Assembly: GCA_900556625.1 (NCBI GenBank)
Contig: USPQ01000026.1
Location: forward strand, 1 to 32,271
Direction of reading: 5' to 3'
Length of the DNA: 32,271 nt
Source: an uncultured Bacteroides sp.
Lineage (GTDB): Bacteria; Bacteroidota; Bacteroidia; Bacteroidales; Bacteroidaceae
The number at the start of each line of letters is the position of its first letter. Position 1 is the stretch's first letter. This document shows positions 8,009 to 17,159 of this stretch, piece by piece. The notes under the pieces were generated by a model. The model did no database searches. It saw nothing but the letters and a program-made list of their open reading frames with translations, and was not told the origin of the DNA. The translations under genes and the position numbers were made by a program.

Positions 8009-9877
8009 ATGAAACTAAAACATATCATAAATGGCTTTTGGGCTTTCTCGTTCTGCCTGGCGGGATGTGTTGACCCTGACGATTTGGTGAGAACCGAAAG
8101 TGAAATCACCGATCAACTCATCATTACCGGACGATTTGCAGGTAATGAGAACACTGAGTATGAAACCGTTATCGATCGTGCCAACGGTACTGCTGTAGTA
8201 CAGACTCCCTACTACATCTCAGATACAGAACCTATTCAAGGAGATATTACCCGTATGCGACTCAAAGCTACACTTCCTGTGGGTGCCCGTTTTGATCCCC
8301 CTTTATCGGGTATTCACAATTTGAAAGAAGGATTCTCTTCTACCTTAATTGAAGCCGATGGTTCCAAGAAGAACTACACTTTTACAGCTATTTATAAAAA
8401 ATCGGAACGTGCTAATATCATTAAGGTCGAACTAGCCAATGTACGTGCTCAGATTGTAGTGGCTGATCCTGTTGAAGAGGGTAAAAAAGGACAAATTATT
8501 ATCTATAAGACCTCGTCAAGTATCGACGGAGAATTGCAAAATGCACTTATCACCATTGCTCCATGGGCGACTATTGAATCGGATGCTTACGATCCTGTGA
8601 CAAAAATCCTCGATTTGAGTGTGATGCCTACTGTTACTATCATTGCACAGGATGGTGTTAAGAAGACGGTATACGAAACAGTGTACAAAACTCCTGAGTT
8701 CGTGGAATATGGTGTGGGTTATGTGGCCGGACTCTTTGGTTTCCAGACTTTGAAAGAAAATTCGCATGGGTTTGAAGTGGGTGCCAATCGTACTATGGCT
8801 GTAGTAGATGATTATCTCATCCTTAGTAATAGCAATAATTTCGTCAACATGCCGGTGTTTAACCGATATAACGGCAAGTTGCTTGATCAGGTGAAAGTGA
8901 ATGTGATCGGTATACCATCTAATCGCATCATACGTGCTATTACCTCCGATGATAATGGACACATGGTAGCCATGGCTTACGTGAGTACCCGTACAGGAAG
9001 CTATGCCACTCCTTATACGGATGTTAATGTATGGGTATGGAAAAATGGTATAGAGAACACTCCCACATTGATACTTGATAAACCTTTCAGTGATCCAGTT
9101 TTCGATCAGGCACCTATGGGAGTTAACTGGAACTATAATATTGATATGGGTAGTTCTATTCACATCACAGGTGACATTACTAGTGGAAAAGCTGTACTCA
9201 CCACTACGTCTCCTTTCTCATACCGTATGGTATTTATCAGCTTTGTCGATGGCATAATGAGTGGCAAGGCGCATGTTGAATTTGCTAATGTGAGTGGTGC
9301 ACGTGTAGAAGACTATACGAAGATCCTTACAACTAATACGGAGAAACCTTTCAGCTACATATCTACACCAGCCAATGAAACTAATATGGTGATTTGTGCT
9401 CCTGTTGGTGATAGTGCAGACAGAGCTTTTGCTTTTACTGTTCCCGATTCACATTATTGGGGGTGGCAAGGATTCACTAAAGGTATCGATTATGTTGATT
9501 TTAACGGCGCGAGATTGTTAGCTGTTCAGAATGGTTCGGGTTCCTTCAATGGACCACAACGCCTTTATGTAGCTGACATCACCAAGAATCCCAATGCTAA
9601 TTCTATGAGTAATGGCTTCATCTTCGATTCACAGCAAGGCAATACAATAGGAAATGCAGATGTGCCGGGCGGCGTACCGGGGTCAGGTTATACAGCTACG
9701 GGATATACCTCTCCTTGGGCGTTCGATGGAGTGAGCAGTGTGCTTGGTGAGAATATTCCTTGTACAGGTGATGTAATTTTTGCCAAAAGTCAGGACGGAC
9801 TGGCCGTACAGGTATATATGCTTACTACCGATCATGGCTTGATAGCTTTCGAACTCACAAAGTTCAAAGGCCTGTAA
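8009..9877 (+). CDS. DUF5018-type surface glycan-binding lipoprotein (SGBP-like)
   Basis: This 622-residue lipoprotein has a signal ending CLAGC (Cys20). Residues about 30-135 and 136-225 look like two tandem beta-sandwich (DUF5018/Ig-like) modules, with phrases such as YETVIDRANGTAVVQTPYY and SVMPTVTIIAQDGVKKTVYE. The remaining 390 residues are beta-rich with repeated short segments (AVVDDYLILSNSN, ITSDDNGHMVAMAY, ANETNMVICAPVGD, GARLLAVQNGSGS) that suggest a beta-propeller. Its place directly after SusD is where PULs carry surface glycan-binding proteins, so a non-catalytic binding role is likely. The right PUL has a protein in the same slot but with a different C-terminal half. The function is inferred from position and architecture; no catalytic motif is seen. 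Confidence 0.75.
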   Translation: MKLKHIINGFWAFSFCLAGCVDPDDLVRTESEITDQLIITGRFAGNENTEYETVIDRANGTAVVQTPYYISDTEPIQGDITRMRLKATLPVGARFDPPLSGIHNLKEGFSSTLIEADGSKKNYTFTAIYKKSERANIIKVELANVRAQIVVADPVEEGKKGQIIIYKTSSSIDGELQNALITIAPWATIESDAYDPVTKILDLSVMPTVTIIAQDGVKKTVYETVYKTPEFVEYGVGYVAGLFGFQTLKENSHGFEVGANRTMAVVDDYLILSNSNNFVNMPVFNRYNGKLLDQVKVNVIGIPSNRIIRAITSDDNGHMVAMAYVSTRTGSYATPYTDVNVWVWKNGIENTPTLILDKPFSDPVFDQAPMGVNWNYNIDMGSSIHITGDITSGKAVLTTTSPFSYRMVFISFVDGIMSGKAHVEFANVSGARVEDYTKILTTNTEKPFSYISTPANETNMVICAPVGDSADRAFAFTVPDSHYWGWQGFTKGIDYVDFNGARLLAVQNGSGSFNGPQRLYVADITKNPNANSMSNGFIFDSQQGNTIGNADVPGGVPGSGYTATGYTSPWAFDGVSSVLGENIPCTGDVIFAKSQDGLAVQVYMLTTDHGLIAFELTKFKGL

Positions 9878-9946
9878 ACGGTACCTAATGTTATTTTTAA
9901 TTCCATTTAAACGATATTCAAACGATTATTTAAACATAATAAAACA

Positions 9947-11149
9947 ATGAATAAGAAACGTATGAAAAAGATTGTTCTTACCTTTGTATCACTACTGATG
10001 GGAGGCTTATGCTCAGTATTAGTAGCTTGTTCCGATGAGGAACATACCGTTCCTATTTTCCCAGAAGACGGCAGTGGAGAAATTGAAATTAAGCCCGACC
10101 AAAAATACGATTGGGAAATCAACCGTCAGTCAATCTTGGCTAATACCGATATGGTACTTTTTTACTCGGGTGGTGACCAACGCCCCATTTGGACGCAGGA
10201 ACGCGCCCAACCTTATATTACTTATGTAGACGAACAAAACACTTCACACTGGTTCTTTGATAGCTTCCTTATGCTTGAAATCCTCAATACTTCCGACAAT
10301 TGGCAGACGGTGAGAGAGTATACCAAGGGTATGCGCTATGAATCAGCCACCAAGGCTGAGTGGATGAAACTCATCGATTGTTATTTCAATTCAGAAACTG
10401 GTATTGCAGCTATCGAAGCCGGTGTAAAGAAAGCAATGACTACCATTGGGGCGCCTGTGTACAAACGCCAGGTAATAATTGGCATTCCTGAGCCTATTGA
10501 CGTACAGAATGAATTGGTGCCAGGTTCGTCGAGTGTATATTGGGGTGAGATTGATAATGTGTCGCTCGACTTCTCCAAACCTGCTGACCGTGTGAAGGCT
10601 TGTAAGTGGTTCATCGATCAAGTACGTGCCCGTTTCAACGAGAAGGGGTATCAATATGTCGACTTAGCTGGATTCTATTGGATTGCCGAGGATGCTTCAC
10701 ATACCGGAAATATCATTACCCCCATTGCCAACTATCTGAACGAACTGAAATATAGTTTCAACTGGATTCCATTCTTCAATTCCGATGGTCACGAGTCTTG
10801 GAAAGAACTGGGATTTCACTATGCTTACTACCAGCCCAACTACTATTTTGACGATAAAATACCTCTTACACGTCTTGATGAAGCCTGCAAAGAAGCTTTG
10901 CGTTGCAATATGCAGATGGAGATAGAGTTTGAGGACGATGTGTTGGCAGCTCACGGCAAAGCTTACCGTTTGGAAAACTATATGGCAAAATTCAAGGAGT
11001 ATGGTGTATGGGAAAAATGCCGCTTGGCTTACTATCAGAGTAATAACGCATTGCTTACCTTGAAGTACTCTAGTGAACCGGCTGACGTGGCTCTTTATCA
11101 TAAGTTCTGCAAGTTTGTTATAGAACGTCCTATCCGTGATTCACATTAA
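9947..11149 (+). CDS. DUF4855 family lipoprotein, putative TIM-barrel glycosidase (left copy)
   Basis: This 400-residue protein has a lipoprotein signal ending LVAC (Cys28). The mature part begins with YDWEINR and NTDMVLFYSGGD, then HWFFDSFLML, VIIGIPEPI, VYWG, DLAGFYWIAEDA (Glu248), FNWIPFF, YYQPNYYF and MEIEFEDD (Glu325, Glu327). The pattern of strands each ending in an acidic or aromatic residue fits a (beta/alpha)8 barrel, and Glu248 plus Glu325 or Glu327 would be reasonable catalytic carboxylates. I assign it to DUF4855 from memory of the motif set; the enzymatic function is inference. A paralogue at 23486-24682 shares all these motifs. A strong stem-loop follows in the gap to GH89. Confidence 0.75.
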   Translation: MNKKRMKKIVLTFVSLLMGGLCSVLVACSDEEHTVPIFPEDGSGEIEIKPDQKYDWEINRQSILANTDMVLFYSGGDQRPIWTQERAQPYITYVDEQNTSHWFFDSFLMLEILNTSDNWQTVREYTKGMRYESATKAEWMKLIDCYFNSETGIAAIEAGVKKAMTTIGAPVYKRQVIIGIPEPIDVQNELVPGSSSVYWGEIDNVSLDFSKPADRVKACKWFIDQVRARFNEKGYQYVDLAGFYWIAEDASHTGNIITPIANYLNELKYSFNWIPFFNSDGHESWKELGFHYAYYQPNYYFDDKIPLTRLDEACKEALRCNMQMEIEFEDDVLAAHGKAYRLENYMAKFKEYGVWEKCRLAYYQSNNALLTLKYSSEPADVALYHKFCKFVIERPIRDSH

Positions 11150-11174
11150 CAAGTATATTTCACATTTGCAATCG

Positions 11175-11198
11175 AGGGTGTCCGAAGAAGGACACCCT
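11175..11198 (+). terminator. Strong intercistronic stem-loop between DUF4855 and GH89
   Basis: A 9-bp perfect stem (AGGGTGTCC / GGACACCCT) encloses a 6-base loop GAAGAA, followed by an A/T-rich run without a long T tract. It lies in a 95-base gap, the largest within the left operon. It could be a weak terminator, or an mRNA-stabilising hairpin that lets the SusCD and binding-protein part be expressed more strongly than the downstream enzymes. Confidence 0.6.
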
Positions 11199-11244
11199 TA
11201 AAATTCTTATAAAAAAACATTTTCCTCGCATTTGAATAGACGAT

Positions 11245-13452
11245 ATGCTTATGAACAATAAATACTTTTATCTTATACTACTTTTTTTTATGGTGAGTTG
11301 CCAAAGAAATCAAGATCCGGCTACAAATACACTTAGTGAAATGTGCGAACGTTTGTTTCCTCAACATGCTCACTCTTTCCAATTTCAACTTCTGACTGAT
11401 TCTGTAGATATAGACCGCTTTACACTTGAGTCTGACAATGGGAAGATTCTGATTAAAGGAAACAACCGGAATTCATTGGCCGTAGGACTAAACCATTATT
11501 TGAAGTATTACTGTCAGGCACATGTCTCTTGGTATGCTTCGGATAGTGTAGTAATGCCTGCTCAACTACCTGAAGTAGAAGCTCCCGTTATTTTACGTTC
11601 AAAGTGTAAGAATCGTTTCTTTCTTAATTATTGCACCTTTGGTTACTCTATGCCCTACTGGAAATGGAGTGATTGGGAACGACTTATTGACTGGATGGCT
11701 CTGAATGGAGTAACCATGCCGTTGGCTATCACAGGTCAAGAGTCTATATGGTATAAAGTATGGACGGAGATGGGACTGTCTGATGAGGAGGTTCGTACTT
11801 ATTTTACAGGTCCGGCTCACCTTCCCTGGCATCGTATGTCAAACGTCGATTATTGGCAAAGTCCGCTACCTCAATCATGGTTGGCAGACCAAGAAAAACT
11901 ACAGAAATTAATTCTTGAACGTGAACGGGCTTTTGATATGACTCCCATTCTACCAGCTTTTGCAGGACATGTTCCCGCTGAACTTAAAGAACTTTATCCG
12001 GAAGCTAAAATCTACACAATGAGTCAATGGGGAGGATACGATGAAAAGTATCGTAGTCACTTCATTGATCCCATGGATTCGCTTTATTCAGTCATTCAAC
12101 ATCGTTTTTTAGAGGAACAAACAAAAGTGTATGGCACTAACCACATTTATGGTATCGATCCTTTCAACGAAGTAGACTCACCCAACTGGAACGAGGAGTT
12201 TTTGTCCAATGTATCTGATAAAATCTATAAATCGATCCAAAGTGTGGATTCCGCTGCTCAATGGTTACAGATGACGTGGATGTTTTATCATGCCAAAGAG
12301 AAATGGACTCAACCCCGTATCAAATCCTTTTTAAATGCTGTTCCCCAAGATAAACTGATTTTACTTGATTATTATTGTGATTATACAGAAATATGGCGTG
12401 ATACAGAGCAATACTACGGGAAACCTTATATTTGGTGTTATTTAGGAAATTTTGGTGGAAACACTTTTTTAGCTGGTGACCTGAATGATGTAGATTTTAA
12501 AATTGATCGACTTTTCAAAGAAGGAGGCGATAACGTATATGGTTTGGGAGTGACGCTTGAAGGTCTTGATGTAAATCCTTTAATGTATGAATTCGTTTTT
12601 GAACGTGCATGGCAAAATTCAATACCTGTCCACCAGTGGATTGCAAATTGGGCCCAATGCAGAGGGGGGAATGTAGATAATCATATTATTAAAGCATGGA
12701 AACAACTATATGAGAAGATCTATACCTCAGCAGCCCTTTGCGGACAAGCAGTATTGATGAATGCTCGTCCACAGTTAGAAGGCGTAGAAGGATGGAACAC
12801 ACTTCCCGGGTACGATTATAAAAATATCGATTTGTGGGAAATCTGGAAAGAGTTGCTGAAGGCTGAAGGAGTATATCATTCTGAATATCATTTTGATGTA
12901 ATTAATGTGGGAAGGCAAGTTTTAGGTAATCTTTTTGCTGACTATCGTGATAAGTTTACCGATTGCTATCGGAAAAAAGATTTGGAAGGAACTAAGGTGT
13001 GGGGACAGCGTATGGACCAGCTTTTGCTCGATGTAGATCGATTGCTCTGCTGCAGTCCTGTTTTCTCAATAGGCAAATGGATAAAAGATGCCAGAGATTT
13101 TGCAGTGAATGAACAAGAACAAAAATATTATGAAGAAAATGCACGGTGCATTCTTACGGTATGGGGACAGAAAGATACCCAGCTGAACGATTATGCCAAT
13201 AGAGGATGGGGAGGATTGACACGTACATTCTACAGAGAACGCTGGAAACGTTTCACAGAAGAAGTAATTGCCGCTATGACCAGGCATAAAAACTTTGATG
13301 AAGAGAAATTTCATCAGGATATTACACAGTTTGAGTATGAGTGGACATTGAAAAATGAAGATTTTCCAATCATTTCTGAAGAAAATCCAATATCTTTGGC
13401 TAAAGAACTGATATTAAAATATGATGATGACTTCTGCTCATTATATCCGTAA
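11245..13452 (+). CDS. Alpha-N-acetylglucosaminidase, GH89 (NAGLU family) lipoprotein
   Basis: GH89 enzymes release terminal alpha-linked N-acetylglucosamine, for example from heparan sulfate or from GlcNAc-alpha-1,4-Gal caps on mucin glycans. The 735-residue product has a lipobox FMVSC (Cys19). An N-terminal alpha/beta domain (about 25-115) leads into the barrel with the family segments KNRFFLNYCTFGYSMPYW, WMALNGVTMPLA, GQESIWYKVW, AFAGHVP and MSQWGGYDEKY. The two catalytic glutamates are visible as GIDPFNEVDSP (Glu309) and VTLEGLDVNP (Glu439). They lie 130 residues apart, the same spacing as Glu316/Glu446 of human NAGLU as I recall it. A helical C-terminal domain follows. The start could be Met1 or Met3. 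There is no equivalent in the right PUL. This gene is the best clue to the left locus's substrate. Confidence 0.95.
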   Translation: MLMNNKYFYLILLFFMVSCQRNQDPATNTLSEMCERLFPQHAHSFQFQLLTDSVDIDRFTLESDNGKILIKGNNRNSLAVGLNHYLKYYCQAHVSWYASDSVVMPAQLPEVEAPVILRSKCKNRFFLNYCTFGYSMPYWKWSDWERLIDWMALNGVTMPLAITGQESIWYKVWTEMGLSDEEVRTYFTGPAHLPWHRMSNVDYWQSPLPQSWLADQEKLQKLILERERAFDMTPILPAFAGHVPAELKELYPEAKIYTMSQWGGYDEKYRSHFIDPMDSLYSVIQHRFLEEQTKVYGTNHIYGIDPFNEVDSPNWNEEFLSNVSDKIYKSIQSVDSAAQWLQMTWMFYHAKEKWTQPRIKSFLNAVPQDKLILLDYYCDYTEIWRDTEQYYGKPYIWCYLGNFGGNTFLAGDLNDVDFKIDRLFKEGGDNVYGLGVTLEGLDVNPLMYEFVFERAWQNSIPVHQWIANWAQCRGGNVDNHIIKAWKQLYEKIYTSAALCGQAVLMNARPQLEGVEGWNTLPGYDYKNIDLWEIWKELLKAEGVYHSEYHFDVINVGRQVLGNLFADYRDKFTDCYRKKDLEGTKVWGQRMDQLLLDVDRLLCCSPVFSIGKWIKDARDFAVNEQEQKYYEENARCILTVWGQKDTQLNDYANRGWGGLTRTFYRERWKRFTEEVIAAMTRHKNFDEEKFHQDITQFEYEWTLKNEDFPIISEENPISLAKELILKYDDDFCSLYP

Positions 13453-13475
13453 TTGTTAACTAATTTTTCGTAACT

Positions 13476-16055
13476 ATGAAATTTATAATTAAAGATATTC
13501 TGATCATATGCTTATTTTGTTGTGCCTCTTCATTGAATGCACAGCATGCATTTCCATACAAGAATCCATCACTTCCCACTGAAGAACGGGTAAACGATCT
13601 GTTGAACCGTATGACGTTACAGGAAAAAATAGCTCAAATCAGCCATTTGCAATCGTGGGATGTATTTGACGGACAAAAGCTCAATACCGCCAAGTTAGCA
13701 AAGATGTGTGGTGATAAAGGGTATGGCTTTTTCGAAGGTTTTCCACTCACGGCAGCGCAATGCAGGAAGAACTTCCGCATTATTCAAACCTATTTGCTGG
13801 AGCAGACACGTCTGGGTATTCCGGGTTTTTCGGTAGCGGAGTCACTTCATGGAGTGGTGCATGAAGGTTCTACTATCTATCCGCAGAATATAGCTATAGG
13901 CAGTACATTTAATCCTGAATTGGCTTATGAAATGACAAAGCATATTGCGGGTGAACTTAATACAATTGGGGTAAAACAAGTGTTAGCTCCTTGTATAGAT
14001 GTAGCTCGTGAGTTACGTTGGGGCAGAGTGGAAGAATCGTTTAGTGAGGACCCCTTCCTTTGTGCTCGTATGGCTGTAGCAGAGGTTAAAGGATATATGG
14101 ATCATGGCATTTCACCAATGGCAAAGCATTACGGACCGCACGGAAATCCATTGGGCGGATTAAATCTGGCATCAGTGGAGTGTGGCATTCGTGATTTATT
14201 TGATGTCTATCTGAAACCTTTTGAAGCCATACTGGCTGAAACCGATATTTTAGCAGTTATGTCAAGCTACAATGCTTGGAACCGCGAACCCAATTCAGCT
14301 TCAAAATTTATGCTAACTGATATTTTACGTGACCGTTTTGGCTTCCGAGGCTATGTTTACTCTGATTGGGGAGTTATTGATATGTTGAAAAACTTTCACG
14401 AAACAGCTGGTAATGATTTTGAGGCTGCCAGTCAAGTACTTACGGCTGGTTTGGATGTTGAAGCGTCGAGTCTCTGTTTCAAATCGCTTGAGAGTAAAGT
14501 GCTGGCTGGTGAGTTTGATGTACGCTATATCGACCGGGCGGTGAAACGTGTGTTACGTGCTAAATTTGAATTAGGTTTGTTTGAAGACCCTTACCTTGAG
14601 AAAAATTCATATCGTTGGCCGTTACGTGCCAAAGAGTGTGTTTCACTTTCACGTCAGATTGCTGATGAGTCGACAGTACTTCTGAAAAACGAAGGTAATT
14701 TACTTCCATTGGATATAAAGAAACTCCGGTCGGTGGCAGTAATTGGTCCTAATGCAGACTGTGTGCAATTTGGCGATTATACATGGAGTAAAAACAAAGA
14801 AGATGGTATCACACCGTTACAAGGCATCTGTCGTTTGGCAGGCAAAAAGGTGAAAGTGAACTATGCCCAAGGCTGTTCTATCGCTTCGTTTGATCAATCA
14901 GGCATTGAAGAAGCTGTATGTGCGGCTCAACAGAGTGATGTTGCATTACTGTTTGTTGGCAGTTCAAGTACCGCTTTTGTACGCCACAGCAGTGCCCCTT
15001 CTACTAGTGGCGAGGGAATTGATTTAAGTGGTGTTGAATTGACTGGTGCTCAAGAAGAACTGATTGAAGCGGTCTGTGCAACAGGTAAACCGGTAGTCCT
15101 AATATTGGTAGCCGGTAAACCGTTTGCTATACCTTTCGCTAAGAAAAATGTTCCGGCTATTTTAGTTCAATGGTATGCCGGAGAACAAGCAGGTAATTCC
15201 ATTGCCGATATTCTCTTTGGTAAAGTAAATCCATCAGGGAAAATTAGTTTTTCCTTTCCTCAAAGCTCCGGTCACCTTCCCGCTTTTTACAATCATTTGA
15301 CCACCGACAAGGGATTCTATAAAGAGCCCGGAACTTATGAAACGCCGGGACGAGATTATGTATTTTCTTCTCCGAACCCTCTTTGGGCTTTTGGTCATGG
15401 ATTGAGTTATACTACATTTGATTTGGTTTCAGCAATTGCCGATAAAACTCACTATCAAGCTCATGATACCATAGCCGTAAAAGTAAAGATTGCAAACAGT
15501 GGAGAAGTTGCCGGCAAAGAAGTCGTTCAACTTTACATACGTGATGTTGTCAGTACTGTTATGACACCGGTAAAGCAGCTGAAAGCTTTTGAAAAGATAA
15601 GTTTGAACCCAGCCGAAACGAAAGAGATCACATTGAAAGTCCCCATACACGAACTCTACCTGACCGATAATATCGGTAATCGCTACTTGGAATCCGGGAC
15701 TTTTGAGATAAAAGTGGGCACTGCATCAGATCGCATAGTCCATCGTATTTCTATCGAAGTAGGGAGTAAACTTGAGAAGACTCCTGTAGTTGATTCTCCT
15801 CAAATCATTAAAGTCACGCCAAGTGGTGAGTTTATTACTGTACAGGGATTTGTACGTGATGCACAAGCCACTCCGGTAGCTTATGTCACGGTTCGTGCCA
15901 TTTCATCCGGTCAGGAGACTCAAACTGATGAAAAGGGATTTTATTCTATCAACCTTCGGACTGATGATTCCATAGCTTTTGTCAAAGCAAGATTCATCAC
16001 TCAACAAATGGAGGTGAAAGGACGCAAAAATATTAATATCAGATTAGTGAAGTAA
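13476..16055 (+). CDS. GH3 beta-glycosidase with C-terminal carboxypeptidase-regulatory-like domain (left copy)
   Basis: This 859-residue exo-glycosidase has a signal peptide (cleavage near SLNA|Q, residue 22) and no lipobox, so it is probably periplasmic. The N-terminal barrel carries GVVHEGSTIYPQNIA, SEDPFL, AKHYGPHGNPLGG and the nucleophile motif YVYSDWG with Asp297. The second domain holds SGEGIDLSGVELTGAQ with the likely acid/base Glu513, and a fibronectin-III-like domain follows at about 650-765. An extra module at 785-859 (QGFVRDAQATPVAYVTVRAI) resembles a CarboxypepD-reg/CnaB fold and is not part of a standard GH3. The NagZ-type KHFPGHG...D/H dyad is absent, so beta-glucosidase or xylosidase-like specificity is more likely than beta-hexosaminidase. 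The close paralogue is at 20868-23465. Confidence 0.93.
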   Translation: MKFIIKDILIICLFCCASSLNAQHAFPYKNPSLPTEERVNDLLNRMTLQEKIAQISHLQSWDVFDGQKLNTAKLAKMCGDKGYGFFEGFPLTAAQCRKNFRIIQTYLLEQTRLGIPGFSVAESLHGVVHEGSTIYPQNIAIGSTFNPELAYEMTKHIAGELNTIGVKQVLAPCIDVARELRWGRVEESFSEDPFLCARMAVAEVKGYMDHGISPMAKHYGPHGNPLGGLNLASVECGIRDLFDVYLKPFEAILAETDILAVMSSYNAWNREPNSASKFMLTDILRDRFGFRGYVYSDWGVIDMLKNFHETAGNDFEAASQVLTAGLDVEASSLCFKSLESKVLAGEFDVRYIDRAVKRVLRAKFELGLFEDPYLEKNSYRWPLRAKECVSLSRQIADESTVLLKNEGNLLPLDIKKLRSVAVIGPNADCVQFGDYTWSKNKEDGITPLQGICRLAGKKVKVNYAQGCSIASFDQSGIEEAVCAAQQSDVALLFVGSSSTAFVRHSSAPSTSGEGIDLSGVELTGAQEELIEAVCATGKPVVLILVAGKPFAIPFAKKNVPAILVQWYAGEQAGNSIADILFGKVNPSGKISFSFPQSSGHLPAFYNHLTTDKGFYKEPGTYETPGRDYVFSSPNPLWAFGHGLSYTTFDLVSAIADKTHYQAHDTIAVKVKIANSGEVAGKEVVQLYIRDVVSTVMTPVKQLKAFEKISLNPAETKEITLKVPIHELYLTDNIGNRYLESGTFEIKVGTASDRIVHRISIEVGSKLEKTPVVDSPQIIKVTPSGEFITVQGFVRDAQATPVAYVTVRAISSGQETQTDEKGFYSINLRTDDSIAFVKARFITQQMEVKGRKNINIRLVK

Positions 16056-16076
16056 AGAACTTTAATTATATATACT

Positions 16077-17159
16077 ATGTCATTTTCAGTTTATAGGAAG
16101 ATAGCAAACCTTATTTTATTACTTGTGGCAAGTAATCTGTCAGCTCAGGTAACCTACTATGATGCGGCTGAATTCCAACTATTGGGAAAGGCTACCGCTG
16201 CTACCACAGAGCGGTATGTACGTTTGCCTGATTCATTGGAACATATTTCTCGCTTACCGTTGTGGCAACTAAGTCGGAATTCATCGGGTATGGCAGTGCG
16301 TTTCCGAAGCAATTCGACTCAAGTTGCAGTAAAATGGGAATCGTTGGTTAATTTCCATATGGATCATATGACTGATGTAGCAGTGAAAGGACTTGACCTC
16401 TACTGTCTGGAAGGAAAGAACTGGTATTTTGTGAATAGTGCCCGTCCCATGGGAAAAAGTACGGAATCTAGCCTCATCAGCGGTATGGAAGCCAAAGAAC
16501 GGGAGTTTATGATTTATTTACCGCTATACGACGGACTGGTTTCTTTGTCGATTGGAATCGATGCTGGCGCCAGTATCAATCAGCCCGCAATAGAAAGTCC
16601 TGTACGTGAAAAACCTGTAGTATTTTATGGAACCAGCATTCTTCAAGGCGGATGTGCCTCCCGCCCAGGCATGGCTCACACCAATATAATCTCACGCCGT
16701 TTGAATCGGGAATGTATCAATCTCGGGTTTAGTGGCAACGCTTTTCTTGATCTTGGAGTAGCTCAAGTGATGGCTGGAGTAGATGCCGGTGTTTTCGTGC
16801 TTGATTTTGTACCTAATGTCACGGTTGAGCAGATGAATGAGCGAATGGAGAAGTTTTACCGTATACTTCGTGACAGGCATCCTCATACACCTGTTATCTT
16901 TATTGAAGATCCACAGTTCATGGACTCCTACTACAATAACGCCAATGCCCGGAAAATTAAGACTTTGAATGACACCTTGCGTCGTATATTTAATGAATTG
17001 AAAAAAGGAAAAGAGAAAAACATATACTATATATCCTCAAAGAGGATGCTTGGAAGCGATCGTGAGGCAACAGTAGATGGCATTCATTTTACCGATGTAG
17101 GTATGATGCGTTATGCTGATTTGGTGACTCCAGTGATTAAAAAGCTACTTAAAAAATAG
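16077..17159 (+). CDS. SGNH/GDSL-family esterase with N-terminal GxDLY domain
   Basis: This 360-residue protein has a signal peptide ending near LSA|Q (residue 23). Residues about 25-175 form a beta-sandwich containing the GLDLY signature (105-109) of the N-terminal domain that precedes Lipase_GDSL_3-type hydrolases. The hydrolase part shows GTSILQGG with nucleophile Ser187, INLGFSGNAF (Gly/Asn oxyanion block), DFVPN and the C-terminal DGIHFTD with Asp334 and His337. All catalytic positions are present. Such proteins in PULs usually remove acetyl or other esters so that the exo-glycosidases can proceed. It is the last gene of the left operon, 21 bases after GH3. The exact ester is not predictable, and there is no counterpart in the right PUL. 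Confidence 0.88.
   Translation: MSFSVYRKIANLILLLVASNLSAQVTYYDAAEFQLLGKATAATTERYVRLPDSLEHISRLPLWQLSRNSSGMAVRFRSNSTQVAVKWESLVNFHMDHMTDVAVKGLDLYCLEGKNWYFVNSARPMGKSTESSLISGMEAKEREFMIYLPLYDGLVSLSIGIDAGASINQPAIESPVREKPVVFYGTSILQGGCASRPGMAHTNIISRRLNRECINLGFSGNAFLDLGVAQVMAGVDAGVFVLDFVPNVTVEQMNERMEKFYRILRDRHPHTPVIFIEDPQFMDSYYNNANARKIKTLNDTLRRIFNELKKGKEKNIYYISSKRMLGSDREATVDGIHFTDVGMMRYADLVTPVIKKLLKK

Noticed and set aside
8516..9163. Long open frame of 215 codons on the minus strand
   Set aside because: It lies wholly antisense to the DUF5018 lipoprotein, with His/Ile-rich composition and no recognisable motif; it is a shadow frame.
9878..9946. AAACGAT repeats before the left DUF4855 gene as an operator
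   Set aside because: The copies are short, irregular and unsupported by symmetry or a promoter.
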